The position numbers and the translations under genes were made by a program. A stretch of 10,683 nt of DNA from JBCBKZ01 sp039026975 (lineage in GTDB: Bacteria > Bacteroidota > Bacteroidia > J057), in assembly GCA_039026975.1 (NCBI GenBank), contig JBCCLI010000219.1, positions 1 through 10,683 on the forward strand, read 5' to 3'. Each line of letters begins with the position of its first letter. Positions within the stretch are counted from its first letter, which is position 1. Below, one piece after another: positions 1 to 8,244 of the stretch. The notes beneath the pieces are model-generated. The model worked only from the letters and a program-made list of their open reading frames with translations. It did no database searches and was not told the origin of the DNA.

Positions 1-1260
1 GGAGAAATTGATTCTCCCGTAAAGAAGAATGCCTACGGAGAGAAGTGCTTCCTACAGATAGCGGCTATTCAACAGGATGATGAATTGACCTATTGTAAGG
101 GGAAAGTATTGCTGTATTTTCCAAGAGGACAAGGGGTTACCCACAGTAGATTTGATAGCATTTGGGTTAAAGGGAGCATAAAAAAGGTTAAGAGTAAATA
201 TCCGTCTTACCTAAGCTATTTACACAAGAAAGGAATTACCCACTGTCTGTTCGCTAGTGATACCCACCGCCAGGGAAGTAGGAAAGGACCCCTGTATTGG
301 AGTCAGTACGCCCAAAAGTATTTGTCTGCTAAGCTAGTTGGTTTCCTGGGAGACACTACCACTCAGTCCATAGGACTAGCTATTACCATAGGAGATAAGG
401 AGAACTTAAGCCCAGAGATCAGGGAGGTATTTAGCCATACTGGAGCCAGCCATATTTTAGCCATTTCCGGCTTGCATGTGGGTATTATTTACCTAGTCCT
501 CACTAGCATACTAAGTTTCTTACACGCCTTCAGGGGTGGAAAAAAAATAAAGTACGTATTGATTCTTCTGAGTTTGCAAGCATATATGTTTATCACAGGT
601 GCCAGCCCGGCAGTGGTGAGGGCAGTCATTATGTTTTCCACCATATTAATATTTCAGCTGTCTTCCTTGCGCTACCATATCTTAAATGTAGTAGCCCTTT
701 CTGCCCTGGTTCAGCTAGTCATACACCCGGATATTCTCTATGAAGTAGGATTTCAGCTTTCCTACCTGGCAGTGATAGGCATTGTTTGGGCCTATCCATA
801 CTTTGAGAAAATATTTGAAGAGGAAAGTTGGCTGGTAAAAAGCTTCATGGCCACCTTAGGAGTATCTCTATTTGCAAGCTTATTTACTGCTCCTGTCATC
901 TGGATGGTATTTGGACAGTTCCCCACTTATTTCCTCCTCACAAACCTGCTTTTAACCATTGTAAGTTTTATAACGGTGTTAAGCGGTTTTGTAACCCTTT
1001 GCCTGCTGTGGTATAGTCCACTAGCAGCGCTCACTGGTTGGATTTGTCAAAAGAGTATTTGGCTCATGGTCTGCATATGTGAGTGGGTGATTTCTTTACC
1101 CTCCCCACTTATTGAGGTCAGGGACGTGGATCCCCTGGCCCTACTGTTGCTGGCTGGGCAGCTGATGTTAGTCGTAGCCTGTGTGGTTTGGGTAAAAGGG
1201 AAGAAAAGAGGGGAAGAGGGTCCTTTTGATTCTAAAGGCATCCATTTTCAGAAAAAATAA
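1..1260 (+). CDS. comEC: ComEC/Rec2-family DNA-uptake channel protein, 5' end missing
   Basis: Inner-membrane channel that in naturally competent bacteria carries single-stranded DNA into the cytoplasm. The frame is open from base 1 to the TAA at 1258-1260 (419 codons), so the gene runs off the left edge. A TTG near 85 is an internal codon, not the start. The first ~80 codons look like the tail of the N-terminal DUF4131 domain. Codons 151-161 (bases 451-483) carry the family signature HILAISGLHVG of the Competence domain, followed by a run of hydrophobic membrane segments to about codon 405. The protein ends in a short basic tail with no room for the metallo-beta-lactamase-like domain found at the C terminus of many ComEC proteins; shorter versions are common in Bacteroidota. 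Family call is firm; DNA-uptake function is inferred from the family. The downstream gene starts 88 bases later on the same strand, and I see no clear terminator between them. Confidence 0.9.
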   Translation, partial: GEIDSPVKKNAYGEKCFLQIAAIQQDDELTYCKGKVLLYFPRGQGVTHSRFDSIWVKGSIKKVKSKYPSYLSYLHKKGITHCLFASDTHRQGSRKGPLYWSQYAQKYLSAKLVGFLGDTTTQSIGLAITIGDKENLSPEIREVFSHTGASHILAISGLHVGIIYLVLTSILSFLHAFRGGKKIKYVLILLSLQAYMFITGASPAVVRAVIMFSTILIFQLSSLRYHILNVVALSALVQLVIHPDILYEVGFQLSYLAVIGIVWAYPYFEKIFEEESWLVKSFMATLGVSLFASLFTAPVIWMVFGQFPTYFLLTNLLLTIVSFITVLSGFVTLCLLWYSPLAALTGWICQKSIWLMVCICEWVISLPSPLIEVRDVDPLALLLLAGQLMLVVACVVWVKGKKRGEEGPFDSKGIHFQKK

Positions 1261-1347
1261 GTCTATAGGAGGAAGCAAAGTTTGTAATTGTGGCAGGCTA
1301 TTTCCATTTTACCTCTTAATCCTGTTGGTGTATAGGTTAACGTTTAC

Positions 1348-3591
1348 ATGTTGAGAAGGCATTCAGTTAAACTACTTACCTATTTCTTATTGTTGCTGGG
1401 GACACCCGTTTTCAGTCAGCCTGATACGCTTAAGGTAGATAGCATAGACTTATCCTCTTTCTATGACATGCCGCTGGAGGGCCTTGATTCCCTTAGTGGC
1501 GTAGAGGCTAAAAGTGAACTGGAGAAAGTCCTGAACAGCCTGGTAAAAGTAGCCTCTCAGAAATCTCAAAAAACCCGGAACTCACCGGGAATAGTTACCC
1601 TTATTACAGAAGAAGAAATAAAGAACTCAGGTGCCAGAGACTTAATTGATGTCTTGAGAATGGTTCCGGGCTTTACCTTTGGGACTGATGAAGCAGGAAG
1701 GGTAGGGGTAGGCCTCAGGGGTAACTGGGCCAATGAAGGAAAGGTTCTCCTGCTGATAGATGGGCAGGAGATGAATGATGTATACCAATCCAATCTTTCC
1801 TTTGGGAACCATTATCCGGTAGATTTAATTAAGCGGATAGAGGTCATAAGAGGGCCAGGAACAGCTATTTATGGAGGGTTTGCAGAGTATGCCGTGATTA
1901 ATATAGTCACTTTGAGTGGGGAGGCTTTCAGCGGGTTGAAGACAGAGTGGATCTATGGGAATATGAAAGATACCCGTGGGAGGTTTAATCGCTATTTCTA
2001 TGTGGGGAAAAACTGGAAGAACCTGAGTATTAACTTTACCACTTATTCAGGAGATGGACAGCGGAGTGACCGACCACACTTTGGACAATATAGACAGGAG
2101 CTAATTGACTCCCTAGGGGTAGGTCGGTTTGTCTCCCTGGCAGATGAATCAGATTTAGATCCTTCCTTTACTAACTTTTATGTTAAGTGGAAAAACCTAA
2201 GTGTCAGGTCCACCATAGACCTGTACAAGATTCAGGATATTACTACCTTAAATGAATTAGATGAACGCCCGGAGAAGTTTGGACTACGGTCAGGGTTCAC
2301 AGAGATCAAATATGTGTGGGAACCTACTGATAGGCTAACGGTAACCCCCCAATATAGTAATACCTTGCAGTTTCCGGAGTTCACGGGATTAAATGTGCCA
2401 GACTCAGTGATAGGTGATCAAAGAGATAACCAGCTTTCCAGAAATAAGCTGAGTATTACGGCAGACTATGATGTAAATCACAGGATGAATCTCTTAGGGG
2501 GAGTAGGAGCCTTTGTAGATTTTGCACGTGCTGAAGGTTTGTTGACCCCTTTTCCCTTAGGGACTAACAACACCACAGAGCGTTTCACTAATATCTTTGC
2601 CTTTGCACAAGGTATATTCAGGACGCCTTTTGTGAATATAACCTCCGGGATAAGATTTGATTTTAATACCCGTTTTAGTGCGGCTGTAGCACCTCGGGTA
2701 GCCTTAACTAAATCATTTAATAAGTTCCACTTTAAGCTATTGACTAGTGGAGCTTTCAGGGCTCCTACCGTGGGAAATATAGCCCAAAACTTTGAGGGAG
2801 ATTTTAGGCTCACTCCAGATAGCACCTCTATCAGCTTAATCAATGCCAGGAACCTGGAACCTGAATATACCTTTGCTTTTGAGGCAGAGCTGGGCTATCA
2901 ATTCAGTGATAATGCCATTCTTACAGTAAACGGTTTTAACATACTGACCTTTGATCCCATTGTGTACAGAGGATTCCAACCTCAGGAACTAATAGACTTG
3001 TTTGGAGAAGACTCTTTCATTTTTGGGTATACTAATGAGGAGGAGGCCGGTACCTACGGGGCAGAGGCAGAATTTAGGGTAAAAGACCAGTGGGGATACT
3101 TTAACCTCAATTATGCCTACTACTCTGCTTCAGGTAGGGCCATACCAGAGACCTATCAGGTGAGAACTTTTTCCTTCCTCCCTGACGAGCGGGAATTAGT
3201 ATCTAACTCACAACTATTAGCCTTCTCTCAGCATCGAGCTAATATGAGTTTGGGTATTAATGTAGACAGAACCTCTACCCTTACCCTTACTTCAAGCTAT
3301 TTTGGAAAGCGCTTTGGCTATGATGTACAGGAGGGGTTTGGGCCTAGTGGGGTTACGGGAGAGCTGGTAGAGATAGAACCACAGATCATGGTCAATGCAT
3401 TTTTATATGTGAAAGACATCTTATTTGATAATCTGAATGTAGGAATAGGCATGTATAACATCCTAAATACCGAGTATAAGTTTTATCAACCATATTTTGG
3501 CCTTCAGCCTCCGGTGCCAGGGCCTTCTAGAGAATTTGTGTTCAAGATCAGTTTTGGTCTGAACTTCAGTGATGACAGAGAAGACAAGTAA
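1348..3591 (+). CDS. TonB-dependent outer-membrane receptor
   Basis: A 747-residue TonB-dependent receptor, first gene of a three-gene operon. It has a signal peptide (residues 1-23, basic start then a leucine-rich core ending VFSQ). A 40-residue linker includes a MPLEGLDSL stretch. The plug domain runs from about 66 to 190 (SPGIVTLITEEEI, DLIDVLRMVPGF, LLLIDGQ, IEVIRGPGTAIYGG). A 22-strand-type barrel with alternating aromatic strands follows to the end. There is no N-terminal carboxypeptidase-like domain and no SusD gene follows, so this is not a SusC-type glycan importer. Plug and linker resemble receptors that I recall sitting next to YfiR-like proteins and signalling enzymes; that is memory, not a search. 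The last barrel strand (FKISFGLNF) would normally end the protein, but seven polar residues (SDDREDK) follow, in the part that overlaps the next gene. Ligand unknown. ATG at 1348 has no Shine-Dalgarno, usual for this phylum. Confidence 0.93.
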   Translation: MLRRHSVKLLTYFLLLLGTPVFSQPDTLKVDSIDLSSFYDMPLEGLDSLSGVEAKSELEKVLNSLVKVASQKSQKTRNSPGIVTLITEEEIKNSGARDLIDVLRMVPGFTFGTDEAGRVGVGLRGNWANEGKVLLLIDGQEMNDVYQSNLSFGNHYPVDLIKRIEVIRGPGTAIYGGFAEYAVINIVTLSGEAFSGLKTEWIYGNMKDTRGRFNRYFYVGKNWKNLSINFTTYSGDGQRSDRPHFGQYRQELIDSLGVGRFVSLADESDLDPSFTNFYVKWKNLSVRSTIDLYKIQDITTLNELDERPEKFGLRSGFTEIKYVWEPTDRLTVTPQYSNTLQFPEFTGLNVPDSVIGDQRDNQLSRNKLSITADYDVNHRMNLLGGVGAFVDFARAEGLLTPFPLGTNNTTERFTNIFAFAQGIFRTPFVNITSGIRFDFNTRFSAAVAPRVALTKSFNKFHFKLLTSGAFRAPTVGNIAQNFEGDFRLTPDSTSISLINARNLEPEYTFAFEAELGYQFSDNAILTVNGFNILTFDPIVYRGFQPQELIDLFGEDSFIFGYTNEEEAGTYGAEAEFRVKDQWGYFNLNYAYYSASGRAIPETYQVRTFSFLPDERELVSNSQLLAFSQHRANMSLGINVDRTSTLTLTSSYFGKRFGYDVQEGFGPSGVTGELVEIEPQIMVNAFLYVKDILFDNLNVGIGMYNILNTEYKFYQPYFGLQPPVPGPSREFVFKISFGLNFSDDREDK

Positions 3592-4195
3592 TAGCCACCT
3601 ACCTCACCTCAGGAAAAGAGGGAGACACCTACTGGTCCACTATGGACTAAGGGGATGGCAGCCGCATTTTCTGGTTTCTGCTAAGCTGTGGGGATTGGTG
3701 CTGGCAGGTCTTTTTATGTGTGCTTCTCTACAGGCCCAGCGGATTAACTACAAGTCCCAATCTCTACTGATTTATAAGTTTTCTCTTTACGTTAGCTGGC
3801 CGGAAGATGCCATCGGAGATACGCTCTATATAGGCGTATATGGAAATTCTCCTATTCTATCAGAACTTAAGCTGATGTCTTCTATTAAAAAAGCTGGTGG
3901 AGGGAGGCCTATTTCAGTTATACCTATAAACTCTGCTGCAGATATGCGAAAAGTCCACATCCTGTATCTGGCCTCTTCCAGAAGTAGAGAATTACGCTCC
4001 CTTGTGCAGCAGATGAAAGATCAGTCTGTCCTTATAGTAGCAGAAAGAGGTGGCTTGGCTAGAAAGGGTGCCTGTATCAACTTTATCCTGATGGAAGATG
4101 ATACCCTAAGGTATGAATATAATATACAGGAACTTGAAAACAGACGCTTAGAAATGTCTGAGGAGTTTACCCGCTTCGGATTTAAAGTGAACTAG
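3572..4195 (+). CDS. YfiR-like (DUF4154) periplasmic protein
   Basis: A 207-residue secreted protein of the YfiR/DUF4154 family. In Pseudomonas aeruginosa YfiR is a periplasmic repressor of the diguanylate cyclase YfiN. Family features: KFSLYVSWPED near residues 69-79, the LYIGVYGNSPIL strand near 85-96, VHILYL near 128-133, VLIVAERGGLARKGACINF near 153-171 and the C-terminal LRYEYNIQELE block. I chose ATG 3572, which overlaps the receptor gene by 20 bases; a GTG directly before it would add one residue. The hydrophobic signal core (about 39-54, ending LQAQ) is preceded by an unusually long basic N-region of about 38 residues, so the true start may lie further in, although I see no good ATG there. 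The mature part has one cysteine (residue 168), so the two disulfides of Pseudomonas YfiR cannot form. Its position between receptor and kinase suggests it links the two. Confidence 0.85.
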   Translation: MTEKTSNSHLPHLRKRGRHLLVHYGLRGWQPHFLVSAKLWGLVLAGLFMCASLQAQRINYKSQSLLIYKFSLYVSWPEDAIGDTLYIGVYGNSPILSELKLMSSIKKAGGGRPISVIPINSAADMRKVHILYLASSRSRELRSLVQQMKDQSVLIVAERGGLARKGACINFILMEDDTLRYEYNIQELENRRLEMSEEFTRFGFKVN

Positions 4196-4201
4196 AATGA
4201 T

Positions 4202-7200
4202 ATGAAGCAGACTGTCCTGTGGCTTGTCTTTATAGCTGTATGCGTCCTCCAGGGACTCAGCGGGGCGCTTATGGCCCAGGATGAAAGTGCTAACCTTAAA
4301 TTTATCACTACAGAAAACGGACTGAGTGAGAACTTTGTTACAGCTATTCTCAGAGATCAGAAAGGCTTTATGTGGTTTGGGACCACCAGGGGCCTAAACC
4401 GCTATGATGGACATGGATTTAAGGTCTTTTATGCAGACCCCTCTACAGAAGACTCACTTTCAGGAAACTTTATCCGTTCTCTTTTTCAAGATGAGAATGG
4501 GTATATATGGGTGGGGACTGAAGGAAGAGGGATAAATATCTATGATCCAGAATTAGAGATATTTGAACATTATAAAAAGGAAGAAGGAGGTAAGAACACC
4601 CTTCCAGATAATACCATCCTCAGCATTATGGAGGATCATACCGGCAGGGTTTGGCTAGGGACTAAAAAGGGAATTTGTTATTGGTTGCCGGAAGAGAAAG
4701 CTTTCAAGCAGATGGAGTTGCCACTGGACTCTCCCAGAATAGGGACCAAGGTGATCAACTGTATGCATGAAGATGACACCCGCAAAATCTGGCTAGGTAC
4801 TGATGCCGGTTTATACAGGTGGGATCCTGCCACTGATAAGCTAGATGTATACTTACAGGATGAGGAAAGTAAAGGTGCCCTGCCAGATGACCAAGTCCAG
4901 AGCTTCTATGAAAGTCCCTCAGGCTTACTTTATGTAGGTACCCGTAGGGGGTTAGGGATCATGGCCCTACCTTATTACCAACGGCGAGCAGGTGAAAGTG
5001 GGGGAGATGCCAGATGGTTAGCCCTGGACTTTGTGCTAAATGAAGAGACCCAGTCTGATATTCAGATTATCAAGGGAGATAGAAAAGGGAATATTTGGAT
5101 AGGAACCTTTGGGGGAGGGCTGATAAACTACCGTGAGGAAAATGGGAGAATGACTGAGTATAGACATAGCCGGAATGATCCCAATAGCCTGAGCAGTGAT
5201 GACATCCTTTCCATAGAGCTAGACCCCTCAGGTATGGTATGGGTAGGGACCTACGAGGGCCTAAATGCCATGGACCTTACCAGAATTCAGTTTAATACGG
5301 TCTTACCTAATATCATCAGCCCGGATGGCCTACCGTCAAATGATGTATTCACAGCCACGGAAGATAATTTCGGTGGTCAGTGGATAGGAAATGACCATGG
5401 CCTTCTCAGGAGAAATAAGAAAACCGGAGAAACCTTTACCTGGACCCCCAGTGGAACAGAAGAAGTGGACTACTTAGATCCTTCCGTGTACGCTACACTA
5501 GTAGATGGGAAGGGAACCCTCTGGGTGGGTACCAGCCAGTTTGGTCTATTCTATGTTACGGAGGAAGAATTACGGGAGGAAACGTATCGTTTCCACCGCT
5601 TAAATGAGAAAAATCCCGCCTTTGAGCTACCCGGGGATGAAATTCTATGTCTGTTTGAAGACCGAGAAAAAAGGCTGTGGGTAGGAACATCAGACGGTAT
5701 GGTTATACTGGACTGGGAAGCAGATAGCCTACTGCTCTATGAATCTGACTATGAGGATACTTCTACCCTAAGTGATAACACCATCCAGTGTGTCTATCAA
5801 GACATCAATGGGGTCTACTGGGTGGGAACCGCTAATGGGCTGAACCAGTATCTGCCGGAGAAGGGTACATTCCAGCGATATTTGGCAGAGGAGAATAAGG
5901 AAACTAATTCTCTTCAGTCTAGTAGTATTTATGCCCTTTATGAAGACACTAAAGGATATTTATGGATAGGAACAGATGGAGGAGGGATCTCCAGGATAGA
6001 CCCTACTCGTGAGTCATGGGAAACCTTTACTACCCTGGATGGAGTGCCTGATGATGTAGTTTATGCCATCCTGGAAGATGAGGAAGGGAACCTATGGATA
6101 AGTACCAATGCCGGTCTGTGCAGGATCAAGCTATCAGAAAGCGTGGAAACGCCTGGCTTCATCATTTATAACCAGAAGGATAATGGGCTGATAAGCAACA
6201 CCTTTAATATTGGAGCTGCCTACCTAAACCAGCTAGGATTTCTCTTCTTTGGCTCCAGTGAGGGCTTGGTATATTTTCACCTGGACTACTTACTGGAGAA
6301 TGATGTTCCCCCTCCAGTAGTAGTGACAGACTTTCAGCTATTTTTTGAGGAAGTACTCGTAGATCCTAATGGAGACAGCCCCTTGAAAAAAAGCATTATA
6401 GAGACCAGACGCATAGAGCTAAACTCTTCTCAGAATGTTCTCTACTTTGAGTTTGCTGCCTTAAACTATGTTCAGTCAGAGGAGAATGAATACGCCTACA
6501 TGCTGGAAAATGCTGACCAGGACTGGAACTACATTCAAGATAAGAGAAATGCCACTTTTACCTATCTGGACCCTGGCAGGTATATCTTCCGTGTAAAGGC
6601 AGCTAATAATGATGGAATATGGAATGAAGAAGGGGTAGCGGTAGAGGTGATTATCCACCCGCCTTTTTATGAGACCATATACTTTTACCTCATCATAGTA
6701 GGCTTGATAGTGCTGGGTATAGTAGGATATATTCGCCTGAGGGTAAGGAACCTGGAACAGAATAAGACCCGCTTGGAAAATATGGTTCAGGACCGTACGG
6801 AGGAACTTTCCCAGAAGACTCATGCACTGGAAAAAGCCTTGGTAACCCTGAAGTCAGCCCAAACCAAGCTGGTAGAATCAGAAAAAATGGCTTCCCTTGG
6901 ACAGCTTACGGCTGGGGTAGCACATGAAATTAATAACCCCATCACCTTTGTCATAGGGAATGTAGGCCCCCTGAAACGGGATATTACGGATGTACTGGAA
7001 GTGCTGCAACAATATGATAAGACCATACAATCCCATAAGCTACAGTCCTACTTCCAACAAGTAGAAGAGACTAAGGAAGAGCTAGACTTCAGCTACATTT
7101 TAGAAGAAATTAGTGCGTTGCTCCAAGGTATAGAAGAGGGAGCTAACAGAACTTCCACCATAGTCAAGGGACTTAGAAACTTCTCAAGGCTAGATGAGGA

Positions 7201-7654
7201 GGAGATCAAGAATGCAAGTGTACATGAAGGCCTGGATTCTACGCTTCTCATCCTGAATAGCCAACTAAAAAATAGGATAGAGGTCATCAAGGACTATGGA
7301 GACATACCTGAGATCCTTTGCTTTCCTGGCAAACTAAACCAGGTATACATGAATATCATGTCTAATGCTATGCAGGCCATAGATGAAGAGGGGAGAGTAT
7401 ACCTAAAGACGTGGAGTAAAGAAGGTAGTGTGTTTATATCTATAAAAGATACGGGAGTTGGAATGACTGAAGAGGTTAAACAACGAATATTTGAACCATT
7501 CTTTACTACCAAGGACGTAGGGGAAGGGACAGGATTAGGACTATCAATTTCCTTTGGGATAATAGAACAACATCAAGGTAATATTATCGTAAATAGTGAA
7601 ATAGGAAACGGAACAGAGTTTCTCATATCTCTCCCTATCACTGGACCAAAATAA
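4202..7654 (+). CDS. Membrane sensor histidine kinase with 14-blade periplasmic propeller region
   Basis: A 1150-residue two-component sensor kinase, third gene of the operon, starting 6 bases after the YfiR-like stop. Order: signal peptide (1-26); fourteen propeller repeats centred on W-[FVIL]-G-T...G-[LI] at about residues 58, 103, 151, 197, 244, 299, 347, 394, 441, 493, 540, 588, 632 and 682, which fits two seven-bladed propellers; Y_Y_Y domain (about 760-820); one membrane helix (about 826-846); coiled coil (847-897); HisKA with phosphoacceptor His908 in GVAHEINNP; HATPase_c with N box around Asn1055, DTGVG at 1083-1087, FEPF at 1097-1100 and GEGTGLGL at 1107-1114. All catalytic motifs are intact. 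The RNFSRLDE segment near 992-999 and the NNP after the His resemble NtrB/HPK4-type kinases. Unlike hybrid one-protein systems of Bacteroidota, it has no receiver and no AraC-type DNA-binding domain, so it needs a separate response regulator, and none is in the window. Ligand unknown. Confidence 0.95.
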   Translation: MKQTVLWLVFIAVCVLQGLSGALMAQDESANLKFITTENGLSENFVTAILRDQKGFMWFGTTRGLNRYDGHGFKVFYADPSTEDSLSGNFIRSLFQDENGYIWVGTEGRGINIYDPELEIFEHYKKEEGGKNTLPDNTILSIMEDHTGRVWLGTKKGICYWLPEEKAFKQMELPLDSPRIGTKVINCMHEDDTRKIWLGTDAGLYRWDPATDKLDVYLQDEESKGALPDDQVQSFYESPSGLLYVGTRRGLGIMALPYYQRRAGESGGDARWLALDFVLNEETQSDIQIIKGDRKGNIWIGTFGGGLINYREENGRMTEYRHSRNDPNSLSSDDILSIELDPSGMVWVGTYEGLNAMDLTRIQFNTVLPNIISPDGLPSNDVFTATEDNFGGQWIGNDHGLLRRNKKTGETFTWTPSGTEEVDYLDPSVYATLVDGKGTLWVGTSQFGLFYVTEEELREETYRFHRLNEKNPAFELPGDEILCLFEDREKRLWVGTSDGMVILDWEADSLLLYESDYEDTSTLSDNTIQCVYQDINGVYWVGTANGLNQYLPEKGTFQRYLAEENKETNSLQSSSIYALYEDTKGYLWIGTDGGGISRIDPTRESWETFTTLDGVPDDVVYAILEDEEGNLWISTNAGLCRIKLSESVETPGFIIYNQKDNGLISNTFNIGAAYLNQLGFLFFGSSEGLVYFHLDYLLENDVPPPVVVTDFQLFFEEVLVDPNGDSPLKKSIIETRRIELNSSQNVLYFEFAALNYVQSEENEYAYMLENADQDWNYIQDKRNATFTYLDPGRYIFRVKAANNDGIWNEEGVAVEVIIHPPFYETIYFYLIIVGLIVLGIVGYIRLRVRNLEQNKTRLENMVQDRTEELSQKTHALEKALVTLKSAQTKLVESEKMASLGQLTAGVAHEINNPITFVIGNVGPLKRDITDVLEVLQQYDKTIQSHKLQSYFQQVEETKEELDFSYILEEISALLQGIEEGANRTSTIVKGLRNFSRLDEEEIKNASVHEGLDSTLLILNSQLKNRIEVIKDYGDIPEILCFPGKLNQVYMNIMSNAMQAIDEEGRVYLKTWSKEGSVFISIKDTGVGMTEEVKQRIFEPFFTTKDVGEGTGLGLSISFGIIEQHQGNIIVNSEIGNGTEFLISLPITGPK

Positions 7655-7959
7655 ACCATAACCTTCCTGTTTTATCATGTGAGCTACCTAAAGTATGGTA
7701 ATTACTTCCCTTTCAAAAACTTTTCTGTCAAATCAATAAAATAAATCGAAAAAGAAATTAGTCAAATGGAAAAAACTTCCTAAATTTGACTTGTACTCCA
7801 CAATTTAATAAATTAAATGCCTGTATAAATTAACAATCATCTTTTTAGTAAAGTACCTAAGAGGTTTTATTAGAAAAATATGATAGTTTATACTGCCGTT
7901 TTTTGTCATACATATTTTTAGAATTTTTATAACGTTCATTATTCATTTAATCCCTAACA
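7655..7959. other. AT-rich intergenic stretch and likely 5' leader of the small gene
   Basis: This 305-base gap holds no gene. Its G+C is about 25% from 7681 on, well below the flanking genes. I found no convincing terminator for the kinase operon: the only nearby inverted repeat is AAGTA/TACTT (7691-7707), which is short, AT-only and lacks a following T-run. A candidate promoter lies at 7758-7788 and would leave a leader of roughly 165 bases before the ATG at 7960. I see no riboswitch that I recognise and no remnant of a broken gene. Confidence 0.6.
7758..7788 (+). promoter_or_regulatory. Candidate Bacteroidota-type promoter for the 94-residue gene
   Basis: TAAATTTG at 7781-7788 is an exact match to the Bacteroidota -7 form TAnnTTTG. 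A TTA at 7758-7760, spaced 20 bases, is one mismatch from the -33 TTG. Transcription would start near 7793. A -7 match alone is expected a few times by chance in a window of this size, so confidence is low. Confidence 0.3.
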
Positions 7960-8244
7960 ATGACTCAAGCTGTAAAAACAGTTACCCACCCTGACCGAGA
8001 AATCTCTAAAGGGAAATGGGTACTAAAGCTGTATTATGTTTCAAAAGGCGAGACAAACGAAGGGGTAAACGGAGAATTATTTCTTGACAATAAGCCCGTT
8101 ATGCCCAAACACGTGGGAGAAGTAGTCCCAACAGACCTTGGTGAAATGAAGTATTACTGTGACCCCGGAGAAAGGAAAATGCCCTTTGAATTTACAGGTT
8201 GGCTGTATGCTGATAGCAACGCCATCTCTATGTCCTGGGAATAA
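7960..8244 (+). CDS. Small soluble protein of unknown function
   Basis: A 94-residue reading frame starting at ATG 7960 (TAACA directly before it, no Shine-Dalgarno) and ending at TAA 8242-8244. I do not recognise the family. The protein has no signal peptide or membrane segment. It alternates short hydrophobic strands (WVLKLYYVS, GELFLD, MKYYCD, FEFTGWLYA) with polar turns, which suggests a small all-beta fold, and it contains one cysteine (near residue 67). In favour of a real gene: it is the only substantial frame in the stretch, its composition is protein-like, and it sits behind a long AT-rich leader with a candidate promoter. It is monocistronic: the next gene is convergent. A possible cargo role is raised by the attC-like repeat just after its stop, but no matching site lies before it. 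Confidence 0.6.
   Translation: MTQAVKTVTHPDREISKGKWVLKLYYVSKGETNEGVNGELFLDNKPVMPKHVGEVVPTDLGEMKYYCDPGERKMPFEFTGWLYADSNAISMSWE

Noticed and set aside
85..87. TTG as the start of the ComEC gene
   Set aside because: The same frame is open back to base 1 and those codons continue the DUF4131-like domain, so the gene begins outside the window.
1277..1340. Promoter for the receptor operon in the gap after ComEC
   Set aside because: AAAGTTTG (1277-1284) and TAGGTTAA (1333-1340) only partly fit TAnnTTTG and neither has a suitably spaced TTG.
2478..2843. 121-residue minus-strand frame inside the receptor gene
   Set aside because: It lies entirely in the shadow of a well-supported gene and shows no family features.
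1348..3591. SusC-type nutrient receptor
   Set aside because: No N-terminal carboxypeptidase-like domain, shorter than usual for SusC, and no SusD gene follows.
4202..7654. Hybrid two-component system in one protein
   Set aside because: The protein ends right after the ATPase G2 region; there is no receiver aspartate domain and no helix-turn-helix.
7691..7707. AAGTA/TACTT hairpin as terminator of the kinase operon
   Set aside because: Short, weak, and followed by CCC rather than a T-run.
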